The translations under genes were made by a program, and so were the position numbers. A model generated the notes under the pieces. The model saw only the letters and a list, made by a program, of their open reading frames with translations. It had not been told where the DNA came from and did no database searches. Source: Asaia bogorensis (lineage in GTDB: Bacteria > Pseudomonadota > Alphaproteobacteria > Acetobacterales > Acetobacteraceae). Taken from it: a DNA stretch of 6,678 bases. This document shows, piece after piece, positions 1-6,400 of the stretch. The stretch covers positions 1-6,678 of the forward strand of contig CAMBXJ010000248.1 in the NCBI GenBank assembly GCA_945871455.1, read 5' to 3'. Each line of letters begins with the position of its first letter. Position 1 is the stretch's first letter.

Positions 1-257
1 TGGGCGGCGCCGAATACGGCCTGGCCGACATCGCCACCTACCCCTGGGCCCGCAACATCCCCGTCCTGCTCGGCGCCGACGCGGCGGCGAAGTTCCCAAA
101 CGTGATGCGCTGGGTCGGGACGATCGATCAGCGTCCGGCGGTGAAGAAGGCCCTGGCCGCGGTAGACGACGTGCGCGCCCGCACCACCCAGTTCGACAAG
201 GCGGAAGCCGATTCCCTCGACAAGATGTTCGGCCGCGGCAAGCACGCCGCCGCGTGA
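1..257 (+). CDS. Glutathione S-transferase family protein, C-terminal part (5' truncated by the window edge)
   Basis: The reading frame enters the window open (first full codon at position 3) and runs 84 codons to TGA at 255-257. The visible part is the all-helical C-terminal GST domain. The segment YGLADIATYPWARN matches the conserved 'ADIATYPW' helix that forms the GST N-capping box and hydrophobic staple. It is followed by FPNVMRW and the 'RPAVKKAL' segment typical of bacterial Nu-class/YfcG-like GSTs. The tail ending DKMFGRGKHAAA also resembles this group. Such enzymes are cytosolic and use glutathione for disulfide reduction or conjugation. The N-terminal thioredoxin-like domain with the glutathione-binding residues lies outside the window, so activity and class cannot be verified. 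The last codons overlap the start of a degenerate tandem repeat, so the C-terminal tail may be shaped by that repeat. The family call is firm; the subclass is inferred. Confidence 0.88.
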   Translation, partial: GGAEYGLADIATYPWARNIPVLLGADAAAKFPNVMRWVGTIDQRPAVKKALAAVDDVRARTTQFDKAEADSLDKMFGRGKHAAA

Positions 258-384
258 CCGGTCGGCAAGACGTTGCCGCGTGACAGGTCGGCAGGAAGGC
301 GTCGCGGGATCCATCTGAAAGGCATGGCCGCCTGATCGGTTGGCAAGACCTTGGCGTCCGGTTCATTGGCAAAACCTTAACCAT
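255..384. repeat. Degenerate 26-bp tandem repeat, five copies, starting at the GST stop codon
   Basis: Five units in exact 26-bp register begin at 255, 281, 307, 333 and 359. The shared core reads roughly GGTYGGCAAGACSTTG. Units 1 and 2 match at 20 of 26 positions, units 1 and 4 at 20 of 26, units 4 and 5 at 15 of 26 (11 of 12 in the core), and unit 3 is the most decayed at about 15 of 26 against unit 4. A further decayed unit with a one-base indel may lie at 229-254, inside the GST coding tail. Because 26 is not a multiple of three and the units contain stops, the array is not coding. It could be a slippage relic, a set of protein-binding sites or transcript structure; nothing in the window decides between these. 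Confidence 0.72.
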
Positions 385-394
385 CCCATGCAAC

Positions 395-433
395 CCTGCG
401 GGCCAATGCGATCCCATCGCATACACCCGCAGG
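395..433 (+). promoter_or_regulatory. Long imperfect dyad/hairpin in the leader, burying the Shine-Dalgarno of the small membrane protein
   Basis: The outer stem is CCTGCGGG (395-402) with CCCGCAGG (426-433), eight perfect pairs. A symmetric 3x3 internal loop (403-405 against 423-425) follows. The inner stem is ATGCGAT (406-412) with ATCGCAT (416-422), seven perfect pairs closed by CCC. The right outer arm runs into AGGAG (431-435), the only good ribosome-binding site for the ATG at 444, so folding of the RNA would mask three bases of it. As DNA, the same dyad could be an operator centred on 414. No T-run follows, so an ordinary rho-independent terminator is unlikely. Confidence 0.65.
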
Positions 434-443
434 AGTTGTGGAA

Positions 444-749
444 ATGCCAGATTCTCCCCTTGATCGACACTACCCAGGTCCCTATGATTCCCCCATGGAA
501 CAACGCGTTGCCCGGCTGGAGGAGGATATGCGAGAGATGAAAGCCTCGGTCGTGCGGCTGGAGGCGTCGGTCCATGACGTGCGGCAAAGCACCGCCCGCA
601 TCGAAGCCATGTTCGCCGCCACGGTCCCACATCTCGCCACCAAGGCCGACCTCGCGGATAAGCCGACGAAGACCTATCTCTGGGGTGTGCTGGCGGTTCT
701 TCTGACATCCTACGCCTCGGGCCTGGCCGCGCTAGCCATCCTGAAATAG
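444..749 (+). CDS. Small coiled-coil protein with a C-terminal membrane anchor, function unknown
   Basis: This is a protein of 101 residues that I do not recognise by name. Residues 1-17 are proline-rich and polar. Residues about 18-58 (from MEQRVARLEEDMREMKA) show heptad-like spacing of V, L, M and I and are probably a coiled coil. Residues about 66-76 contain a 'TKADLADK' stretch common in small alphaproteobacterial coiled-coil proteins. Residues about 79-100 are one hydrophobic helix, followed by a single terminal lysine, so the protein is probably anchored by its C-terminus. I prefer ATG 444 because AGGAG (431-435) lies 8 bases upstream. An in-frame GTG at 438 is only 2 bases from that site, and ATG 495 (Met18) has no ribosome-binding site. 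It stands alone between unrelated genes. It resembles the general plan of small holin-accessory (XhlA-like) or scaffold proteins, but no phage genes are nearby, so I assign no role. Confidence 0.7.
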   Translation: MPDSPLDRHYPGPYDSPMEQRVARLEEDMREMKASVVRLEASVHDVRQSTARIEAMFAATVPHLATKADLADKPTKTYLWGVLAVLLTSYASGLAALAILK

Positions 750-760
750 CGCGTCCCCGC

Positions 761-776
761 TCGGCCGACCGGCCGA
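761..776 (+). terminator. Weak GC hairpin after the small membrane protein gene
   Basis: TCGGCC (761-766) pairs with GGCCGA (771-776) around a four-base loop, starting 11 bases after the stop codon. The position suits a terminator, but there is no T-tract, and short GC palindromes of this size are frequent in DNA of this composition. Confidence 0.25.
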
Positions 777-802
777 CTCAAGCCTCCGAACGCGCTCCCC
801 AA

Positions 803-838
803 ACATCGCCCAACACATTGCCCCATACATTGCCCTCT
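803..838. repeat. Three tandem 12-bp units (ACATYGCCC core) upstream of the TPP decarboxylase genes
   Basis: Units start at 803, 815 and 827 in perfect 12-bp register. The core is ACATCGCCC in the first and ACATTGCCC in the second and third, and only the last three bases of each unit vary. The block ends 30 bases before the Shine-Dalgarno of the gene at 880. It could be a tandem binding site for a regulator of the downstream pair or a replication-slippage product. I find no convincing -35/-10 pair around it. Confidence 0.6.
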
Positions 839-879
839 GGCGCGCATCCGGGCAGAAAGCGCGTGGCAGAGGAGATCCC

Positions 880-1398
880 ATGGACAACCCGACCTGGCAG
901 GAAAGCGTCTACGCGGCGCTCAAAGCCGCCCGCATCACCATTCTGGGCTACGTGCCCGATGCTGGCCACGCGCACCTGATCAACGCCGCCCACGCGGACC
1001 CCGACATGCAGGCCGTCGTCCTCACGACGGAGGAAGAGGGCATCGCCCTGTCCGCCGGAGCCTGGCTCGGTGGGCAACGCGCTGTCATGCTCATGCAGTC
1101 GTCCGGCGTCGGCAACTGCATCAACATGCTGTCCCTGCCGCTGAACTGCCGCATGCCGTTCCTGACCCTGGTCACGATGCGCGGCGAATGGGGGGAGTTC
1201 AATCCGTGGCAGGTCCCCATGGGCGCCGCGACGCAACCCGTCCTGACCACCGCCGGCGTGCATGTCCGGCGCGCCGACAACGCCGATGAAGTGGCGGAGA
1301 TGGTCGCTGCCTCCGCCGCGCTGGCATTCGACAGCCAGATCCCCGTCGCGGTGCTGCTGTCCCAGAGATTGATCGGCGCGAAGGTGTTCGTGAAATGA
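880..1398 (+). CDS. TPP-dependent decarboxylase, alpha (PYR-domain) subunit; sulfopyruvate/phosphonopyruvate decarboxylase-like (ComD-like)
   Basis: This 172-residue protein is the pyrimidine-binding (PYR) half of a split thiamine-diphosphate enzyme. The acidic cluster E51-E53 before 'GIALSAGAWLGG' holds the glutamate that activates the cofactor by contacting the aminopyrimidine ring; by alignment from memory E51 is the likeliest. MQSSGVGN at residues 72-79 is the family signature (MQNSGLGN in sulfopyruvate and phosphonopyruvate decarboxylases). It is followed by RGEWGEFNPWQVPMG, matching the 'RGE.GE...Q.PMG' segment of ComD proteins. The length fits a stand-alone alpha subunit. GAGGAG at 869-874 supports ATG 880. 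The stop codon overlaps the start of the beta gene (ATGA), so the two are translationally coupled. No genes for phosphonate or sulfonate metabolism (pepM, xsc, comABC) are in the window, so the 2-oxoacid substrate is open. The fold and role are secure; the substrate is not. Confidence 0.85.
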   Translation: MDNPTWQESVYAALKAARITILGYVPDAGHAHLINAAHADPDMQAVVLTTEEEGIALSAGAWLGGQRAVMLMQSSGVGNCINMLSLPLNCRMPFLTLVTMRGEWGEFNPWQVPMGAATQPVLTTAGVHVRRADNADEVAEMVAASAALAFDSQIPVAVLLSQRLIGAKVFVK

Positions 1399-1982
1399 GC
1401 CGTCCCAACGATGGAACCCTGGACCGCCGCGATGTCGTGGCCGTCCTGATGCGCGATCCTGGCGATCTGCTCGTGGTCACCGGCCTGGGCGCCGCGACCT
1501 ACGATGTCGGCGCGACCGGCGATCGACCGCTGAATTTTTATCTGTGGGGCGCCATGGGCGGCACCGCCATGATCGGCCTCGGGATCGCGCTGGCGCAGCC
1601 CTCCCGGCGGGTGCTGGTCGTCACCGGCGATGGAGAGATGCTGATGGGCATGGGGTCTCTGGCCTCCATCGCCGCGGCCGGCGCGCCCAATCTGGCGATC
1701 GCCGTGCTGGACAACATGCGGTACGGGGAAACCGGATCGCAGTACAGCCACACCGGCCACGCGACGGACCTGCAAGCAGTGGCCGCCGCTTGCGGCTGGA
1801 CCAACACCGCGACCGCACGCGGCATGGACCAGGTCGAGGCCCTGCGCCCACGTCTGCGCACGGAAAATCTCTTTGCCGTGCTGCGCATCTCGGCCGAGGA
1901 AAAGCCGCGTCATCTCCCGCCTCGCGACGGAGCGTATCTTTCCGACCGGTTCAGGCGGGCCTTGGGCGTGGTCGTGGACTAA
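1395..1982 (+). CDS. TPP-dependent decarboxylase, beta (PP-domain) subunit; sulfopyruvate/phosphonopyruvate decarboxylase-like (ComE-like)
   Basis: This 195-residue protein is the diphosphate-binding (PP) half of the split enzyme begun by the preceding gene. The ThDP/Mg2+ motif is present: GDGE at residues 78-81 and LDN ending at N107, with the family's usual spacing. D79 and N107 should bind the metal that holds the cofactor diphosphate. The stretch NFYLWGAMGGTAMIGLGIAL before it is the usual glycine-rich 'GAMG' lead-in. After the Asn the sequence reads MRYGETGSQYSHTGHATDL, whereas characterised sulfopyruvate and phosphonopyruvate decarboxylases have an 'STGGQ'-like loop. The YGETG form may mark a bacterial side branch with another substrate. 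The start ATG overlaps the alpha stop by four bases, so its ribosomes are probably delivered by coupling. Alpha and beta must assemble for activity because the cofactor bridges PYR and PP domains. A strong hairpin follows the stop. Confidence 0.85.
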   Translation: MSRPNDGTLDRRDVVAVLMRDPGDLLVVTGLGAATYDVGATGDRPLNFYLWGAMGGTAMIGLGIALAQPSRRVLVVTGDGEMLMGMGSLASIAAAGAPNLAIAVLDNMRYGETGSQYSHTGHATDLQAVAAACGWTNTATARGMDQVEALRPRLRTENLFAVLRISAEEKPRHLPPRDGAYLSDRFRRALGVVVD

Positions 1983-1986
1983 CCCG

Positions 1987-2020
1987 TTTCCATCCGGGTC
2001 TAACGGGGCCCCGATGGAAA
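1987..2020. terminator. Strong hairpin just after the TPP decarboxylase pair, possible terminator
   Basis: TTTCCATC (1987-1994) pairs perfectly with GATGGAAA (2013-2020). One C-C mismatch follows, then GGG (1996-1998) with CCC (2009-2011), and the stem can be extended by weaker pairs toward the loop. It begins four bases after the stop codon, the usual place for a terminator. There is no T-tract on the + strand, so it may instead be a 3'-end stabilising or rho-associated structure. Confidence 0.5.
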
Positions 2021-2048
2021 GCCGATAAGCCACTTCGGACTACGCTTC

Positions 2049-2084
2049 ATTTCACGCTGGAATTCGCGGCCAAATTCGCGGACA
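2049..2084. repeat. 12-bp direct repeats (AATTCGCGG core) upstream of the efflux operon
   Basis: AATTCGCGG occurs at 2061-2069 and again at 2073-2081, giving two adjacent 12-bp units that differ at two of the last three bases. A third, decayed unit (2049-2060, ATTTCACG at its start) lies in the same register. The block is about 120 bases upstream of the adaptor start codon, a position where efflux-operon regulators often bind. That role is inferred from position only; no regulator gene is in the window. Confidence 0.5.
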
Positions 2085-2102
2085 ATGCAAGGCTAAGGTT
2101 AT

Positions 2103-2122
2103 CCGGGACCGGGAGGTCCCGG
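2103..2122 (+). promoter_or_regulatory. Perfect 8-bp GC hairpin in the probable efflux-operon leader
   Basis: CCGGGACC (2103-2110) pairs with GGTCCCGG (2115-2122) around a GGGA tetraloop. The stem is perfect and almost all GC, so it should be very stable in RNA. It lies 22 bases before a strong Shine-Dalgarno sequence. No T-run follows, which argues against a simple intrinsic terminator. A role in attenuation, mRNA protection or regulator binding is possible but unproven. Confidence 0.5.
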
Positions 2123-2143
2123 CACATACCGACAGGGATAGGC

Positions 2144-2183
2144 AAGGAGGCCTGGATGGCGACCCCGTGGGTTCGGGGTGCCA
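2144..2183 (+). promoter_or_regulatory. Strong Shine-Dalgarno with an out-of-frame ATG, followed by a hairpin, ahead of the adaptor gene
   Basis: AAGGAGG (2144-2150) is the best ribosome-binding site in the window, and an ATG stands 5 bases after it at 2156. That ATG is not in the adaptor frame: its frame runs to a stop at 2567-2569 and gives a Gly/Arg/Ala-rich, implausible protein. Directly downstream, TGGC (2157-2160) and ACCCC (2162-2166) pair with GGGGT (2175-2179) and GCCA (2180-2183), leaving G2161 bulged. The site may be a regulatory leader start, a decoy, or the remains of the true adaptor start separated by an indel. Confidence 0.5.
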
Positions 2184-2204
2184 GATGGCGGCGGAAAGCA
2201 AAAC

Positions 2205-3404
2205 ATGGCGGACAGGCGAGTGCTGACATGGCCCCGGGTCGTTCTGGTGGTTGTCGCGTGCATCGGTACGGCCGCGTTTTTCGGCGTGCTGCCGATTGGC
2301 CATCCGGAAGCCCAGGAGGCGCCCGCACAACAGCGCCCCGCGGCGGCGCCCGCGGGACCGATCGTCCCGGTCTCCGTGACCAACGTCGCGCGCATGGATG
2401 TGCCGATCCTGCTACGCGGCCTCGGCACGGTCCAATCGATGAACGCCGTGCAGTTGCGCAGCCGCGTCGACGGCTTGCTGCAGGAGGTCGCGGTGACCGA
2501 GGGGCAGGAGGTCAAAAAGGGCGACCTGCTCGCGGTGATCGATCCACGCCCGTTCAAGGCGTTGCTTGAAGTTGCCCTGGCACGCCGCAAACAGGACCTC
2601 GCGGCGCTGGACAACGCACGCACCGAGTTGGTGCGCTACACCACGCTGGCGCAACGGGAGATCGCGTCGAAGCAAAAGCTCGACACAGTACAGATGCAGG
2701 TCAACCAGCTCACGGCTGCCCTGGGCGCGAATGACGCCCTGATCGCCGCCGCCGAATTGAACGTGACGTTCTGCTACATCGTTGCACCCTTCGATGCGCG
2801 GGTCGGTCTACGGCTGGTCGATCCCGGCAACGTGGTGCGTGCCGCGGAAGCGACGCCCATGTTCGCGCTGACCCAGATCCGCCCGATCGCCGCGACGTTC
2901 ACCTTGCCGCAAACAGTCCTGCCCGCGGTGCAGGAGGCCATGGCGAAGGGCAAGCTGCCGGTTGTGGCATTCGGCTCCGACGACAGGACCGAGCTGGACC
3001 GTGGCAGCTTGCTCACCATCGACAATGCCATCGATATCGCAACCGGCACCATCAAGTTGAAGGCCGCGTTCCCGAATGGCCAGGACCGGCTCTGGCCCGG
3101 ACAATTCGTCAATCTGCGTATGCAGGTCGGCACCGACCAGGGTGCGCTGGTGATCCCGACCGCGGCCGTTCAGTACGGCCCCACCGGACAGTATGTCTAC
3201 ATCGTCAAACCCGATCTGACCGTGGTTCGTCAGACGGTTGAGGTGACCCGCGACAACGGTAAAATCACGCTGATCTCAAAGGGGCTTGACGAAGGCCAAA
3301 CGATTGTGACCGATGGACAGTCGCGTCTGCGAACCGGAACGCGTGTGGCGGTAAGCGATGGGAACAAGGCACCCTCATCCGCGGCCAGGAAAGCCGGCGG
3401 GTAG
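2205..3404 (+). CDS. mdtA: RND efflux periplasmic adaptor (membrane fusion protein), MdtA-like
   Basis: This 399-residue protein is the adaptor that links an inner-membrane RND pump to an outer-membrane channel. An N-terminal membrane helix (residues about 11-30) anchors it; there is no lipobox at its end. The first lipoyl half-motif is at about 74-113 (LRSRVDGLLQEV, EGQEVKKGDLLAVIDPRPF). The alpha-helical hairpin covers about 116-186, the second lipoyl half about 187-213 (IVAPFDARVGLRLVDPGN), the beta-barrel about 225-310 (ending in LWPGQFVNLRM), and the membrane-proximal domain follows. SRVDG, IDPRPF and VGLRLVDPGN are hallmarks of the MdtA subfamily. ATG 2205 is chosen because it gives a normal basic start before the helix and has a weak GGAAAG (about 2193-2198) upstream. 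GTG 2178 is also in frame and lacks a good site, and the strong site at 2144-2150 serves another frame. The permease gene follows after 23 bases, so the two form an operon. Substrates cannot be deduced. Confidence 0.92.
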   Translation: MADRRVLTWPRVVLVVVACIGTAAFFGVLPIGHPEAQEAPAQQRPAAAPAGPIVPVSVTNVARMDVPILLRGLGTVQSMNAVQLRSRVDGLLQEVAVTEGQEVKKGDLLAVIDPRPFKALLEVALARRKQDLAALDNARTELVRYTTLAQREIASKQKLDTVQMQVNQLTAALGANDALIAAAELNVTFCYIVAPFDARVGLRLVDPGNVVRAAEATPMFALTQIRPIAATFTLPQTVLPAVQEAMAKGKLPVVAFGSDDRTELDRGSLLTIDNAIDIATGTIKLKAAFPNGQDRLWPGQFVNLRMQVGTDQGALVIPTAAVQYGPTGQYVYIVKPDLTVVRQTVEVTRDNGKITLISKGLDEGQTIVTDGQSRLRTGTRVAVSDGNKAPSSAARKAGG

Positions 3405-3427
3405 AACAAGCAGGTGGGCGGTAACGC

Positions 3428-6400
3428 ATGAGCATATCGGCTCCCTTCATACGCCGACCGGTTGCGACCTCCCTGTTCATCGCGGCCATGGTGCTGGTCG
3501 GCTTGGCGGCCTATCCGTTCCTGCCCGTTGCTCCGCTGCCGCGGGTGGACTTCCCGACCATCAACGTCAGCGCGAGCTTCCCCGGCGCCAGCCCCGAAAC
3601 CATGGCGAGCACGGTCGCCCAGCCGCTGGAACGCCAGTTCGCCGCGATTGCCGGCGTCGCTCAGATGACCTCGGTCAGCGTGCAGGGACAGACCCAGGTC
3701 ACCATCCAGTTCGACCTGGACCGGAATATCGACGACGCCGCGGGCGACGTGCAGCGCGCGATCAATTCGGCCAGCGGCCAGTTGCCGCGCAACCTGCCCA
3801 ACGCGCCGAATTTCCGGAAGGTCAATCCATCCGACTCGCCCATCCTGATCCTGTCGGTGCAGTCCGACGCGCTGCCGCTGATCGAGGTCAACGACTACGC
3901 CGACGCGGTCCTGTCGCAGCAGATCTCGCAAATGAGCGGCGTGTCCCAGGTCTTCATCGGCGGCGAGCAGAAGCGCGCGATCCGCATCCAGGTCGATCCC
4001 GCCAAATTGGCGGCGATGAACCTGACCTTGGAAGACATCCGCCCGGTGCTGATCAGCGCCACCGCCAATGCACCCAAGGGCAATATCGATGGCGAAAGCC
4101 GAGCCTATGCGATTTATGCCAACGACCAGTTGACCAAGGCGGCTGAGTTCAACGACGTCATCGTGGCATGGCGCAACGGTGCCGCGATCCGGGTCCGGGA
4201 TATCGGCCAGGCGGTCGACGCGGCGGAAAACCTGAAACTCGCGGGCTGGCAATCCGGCAAGCGTGGCATCATCCTCGTCATTTTCAAGCAACCCGGCGCC
4301 AACGTCATCGAAACCGTGGAGCGGATAAAGTCCGCGCTGCCGGCGCTGGAAGCATCCCTCCCGCCATCGGTCCGCGTCAGCGTGGTATCCGACCGGACAC
4401 AAACGATCCGGGCCTCCCTGCATGAGGTGGAGTTCACCCTGGTGCTGTCGGTTGCGCTGGTGGTGATGGTCATCTTCCTGTTTCTGCGCAACCTGTGGGC
4501 GACGATCATCCCGTCGGTCACCGTGCCGGTCGCCCTGATCTCCACCTGCGCGGTGATGTATCTGCTGGATTACAGCCTGAACAACCTGTCGCTGATGGCG
4601 CTGACCATAGCGGTCGGCTTTGTCGTCGACGATGCCATCGTGATGCTGGAAAACATCTACCGGCATATCGAAAACGGCATGAAACCGATGGAGGCGGCCT
4701 TGAAAGGGGCCGGGGAGATCGGCTTCACCATCGTTTCGATCAGTGTGTCGCTGGTCGCCGTGTTCATTCCACTGTTGTTGATGGGCGGCATCATCGGCCG
4801 TCTGTTCCGCGAATTCGCGGTGACGGTCAGTATCGCGGTGCTGGTGTCCGGCGTCGTCTCCCTGACATTGACGCCGATGATGTGCTCGCGCTTCCTGCGC
4901 AACCATCATGGCGGTCACGGCCTGGGCTATCGAATTATCGAGAAGGGATTCGACCTGCTGTTGGCGGGATACCGGCGCAGCCTGGATGTCGCGCTGCGTT
5001 TCCACTTCATCACGCTGCTGGTGTTCTTCGGAACCGTCGGGCTGACCGTCTATCTTTATATCACGATCCCCAAGGGATTTTTCCCGGCGCAGGACACCGG
5101 CCTGGTGCTCGCCGTGACCGAAGGGCCGCAGGATGTCTCCTTCAAGCGTATGTCGGAATTGCAGGTCGCTCTTACGCAGGTGCTGTTGGAGGACCCGGAC
5201 ACGCTGGCCTATGCCTCCACGATCGGTGCGGGCGTTGCCGGGCAGACGGGCAACAACGGCCGCGTCTTCATCGCGCTGAAACCCTGGGATCAGCGGGTCG
5301 GGGGGTCGGCGCAGCAGTACATCGCCCGCCTGCGACCGAAACTCGCGAAAGTCCAGGGGGGCGCCATGTTCCTGCAAGCCGCCCAGGACATCCGGGTGGG
5401 CGGCCGCCTAGCCAAAACCGAGTTTCAATACACCTTGCAAAGCGCCGACCTGGACGATCTTTACCAGTGGTCCCCGCGCATTCTGGAACGGCTGCGAGCG
5501 CTACCGATGCTGCGCGACGTGACGACCGACCAGCAGGTGGGCGGCACCACGGCAACCCTGGTGATCGATCGCGATCAGGCGGCGCGCTTCGGCATCCAGC
5601 CCCAGGCAATCGACGAAACGCTCTACAATGCATTCGGCCAACGTCAGATCACCCAGTATTTCACCCAGGTGAATACCCATAAGGTCATCCTGGAGGTGCT
5701 GCCCGACCAGGGATCCGACATCGAGACCCTCAACAAGCTTCACGTCAAATCCAACACCGGCCAGGCGGTCCCCCTCGGCTCCTTCGCGACGTGGTCGACA
5801 AAGCCAGTGCAGCCGCTGTCGATCAGCCACCAGAGCCAGTTTCCGGCGGTGACGATTTCATTCAACCTGGCGCAGGGGGCGGCGCTGGGTGAGGCCGTCG
5901 ATGCGATCAACGCCGCGATGCGCCAGATGGGGACGCCGATCACCATCCGCGGCACGTTCCAGGGCACCGCGCAGGCGTTCCAATCGTCGTTGGCCAGCCA
6001 GCCCTATCTGATCGCGGCGGCGCTGATCACGGTCTACATCATCCTGGGCATGCTGTACGAAAGCTACATCCTGCCGCTGACCATCCTGTCCACCCTGCCC
6101 TCGGCCGGCGTGGGCGCGTTGCTGATGCTGATGATCGTGGAATACGATCTGTCGGTGATCGCGCTGATTGGTGTGATCCTGCTGATCGGCATCGTGAAGA
6201 AGAACGGCATCATGATGGTCGATTTCGCCATCACGGCGGAGCGTCAGAGCGGCCTGTCACCCCATGACGCGATCCGGGAAGCCTGCCTGCTGCGGTTCCG
6301 ACCGATCCTGATGACCACGATGGCCGCGATGCTGTCCGGCCTGCCGCTGATGCTGGGGTCGGGCGCGGGATCAGAACTACGCAAGCCGCTGGGATACACG

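Noticed and set aside
255..384. CRISPR array
   Set aside because: The units are directly adjacent with no spacers and are too degenerate. It is a plain tandem repeat.
340..395. TTGGCA boxes at 340-345 and 366-371 as -35 elements for the small gene
   Set aside because: They are part of the 26-bp repeat, and no acceptable -10 box lies at the expected distance.
438..443. GTG at 438 as start of the small membrane protein
   Set aside because: AGGAG ends only two bases before it, too close for initiation. ATG 444 has a spacing of 8.
948..2033. 361-codon open frame on the - strand across the TPP decarboxylase genes
   Set aside because: It mirrors two conserved overlapping genes, has no recognisable motif, and runs through the hairpin after the operon.
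2178..2204. GTG at 2178 as start of the efflux adaptor
   Set aside because: It lies in the right arm of a hairpin with no good ribosome-binding site, and the added residues are not needed before the membrane helix. It cannot be fully excluded.
1544..2569. 341-codon + strand frame spanning the beta subunit, the gap and the adaptor start
   Set aside because: It overlaps two well-supported genes in another frame, and its composition (Gly, Arg, Ala) is that of a shadow frame. Only the strong ribosome-binding site at 2144-2150 was kept as a finding.
3230..5377. 715-codon open frame on the - strand, opposite the adaptor end and permease
   Set aside because: It is antisense to a clear RND permease. 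The translation is rich in Asp, Gly, Arg, His and Gln with no domain, as expected from the mirror of GC-rich codons, and its start lies within the permease.
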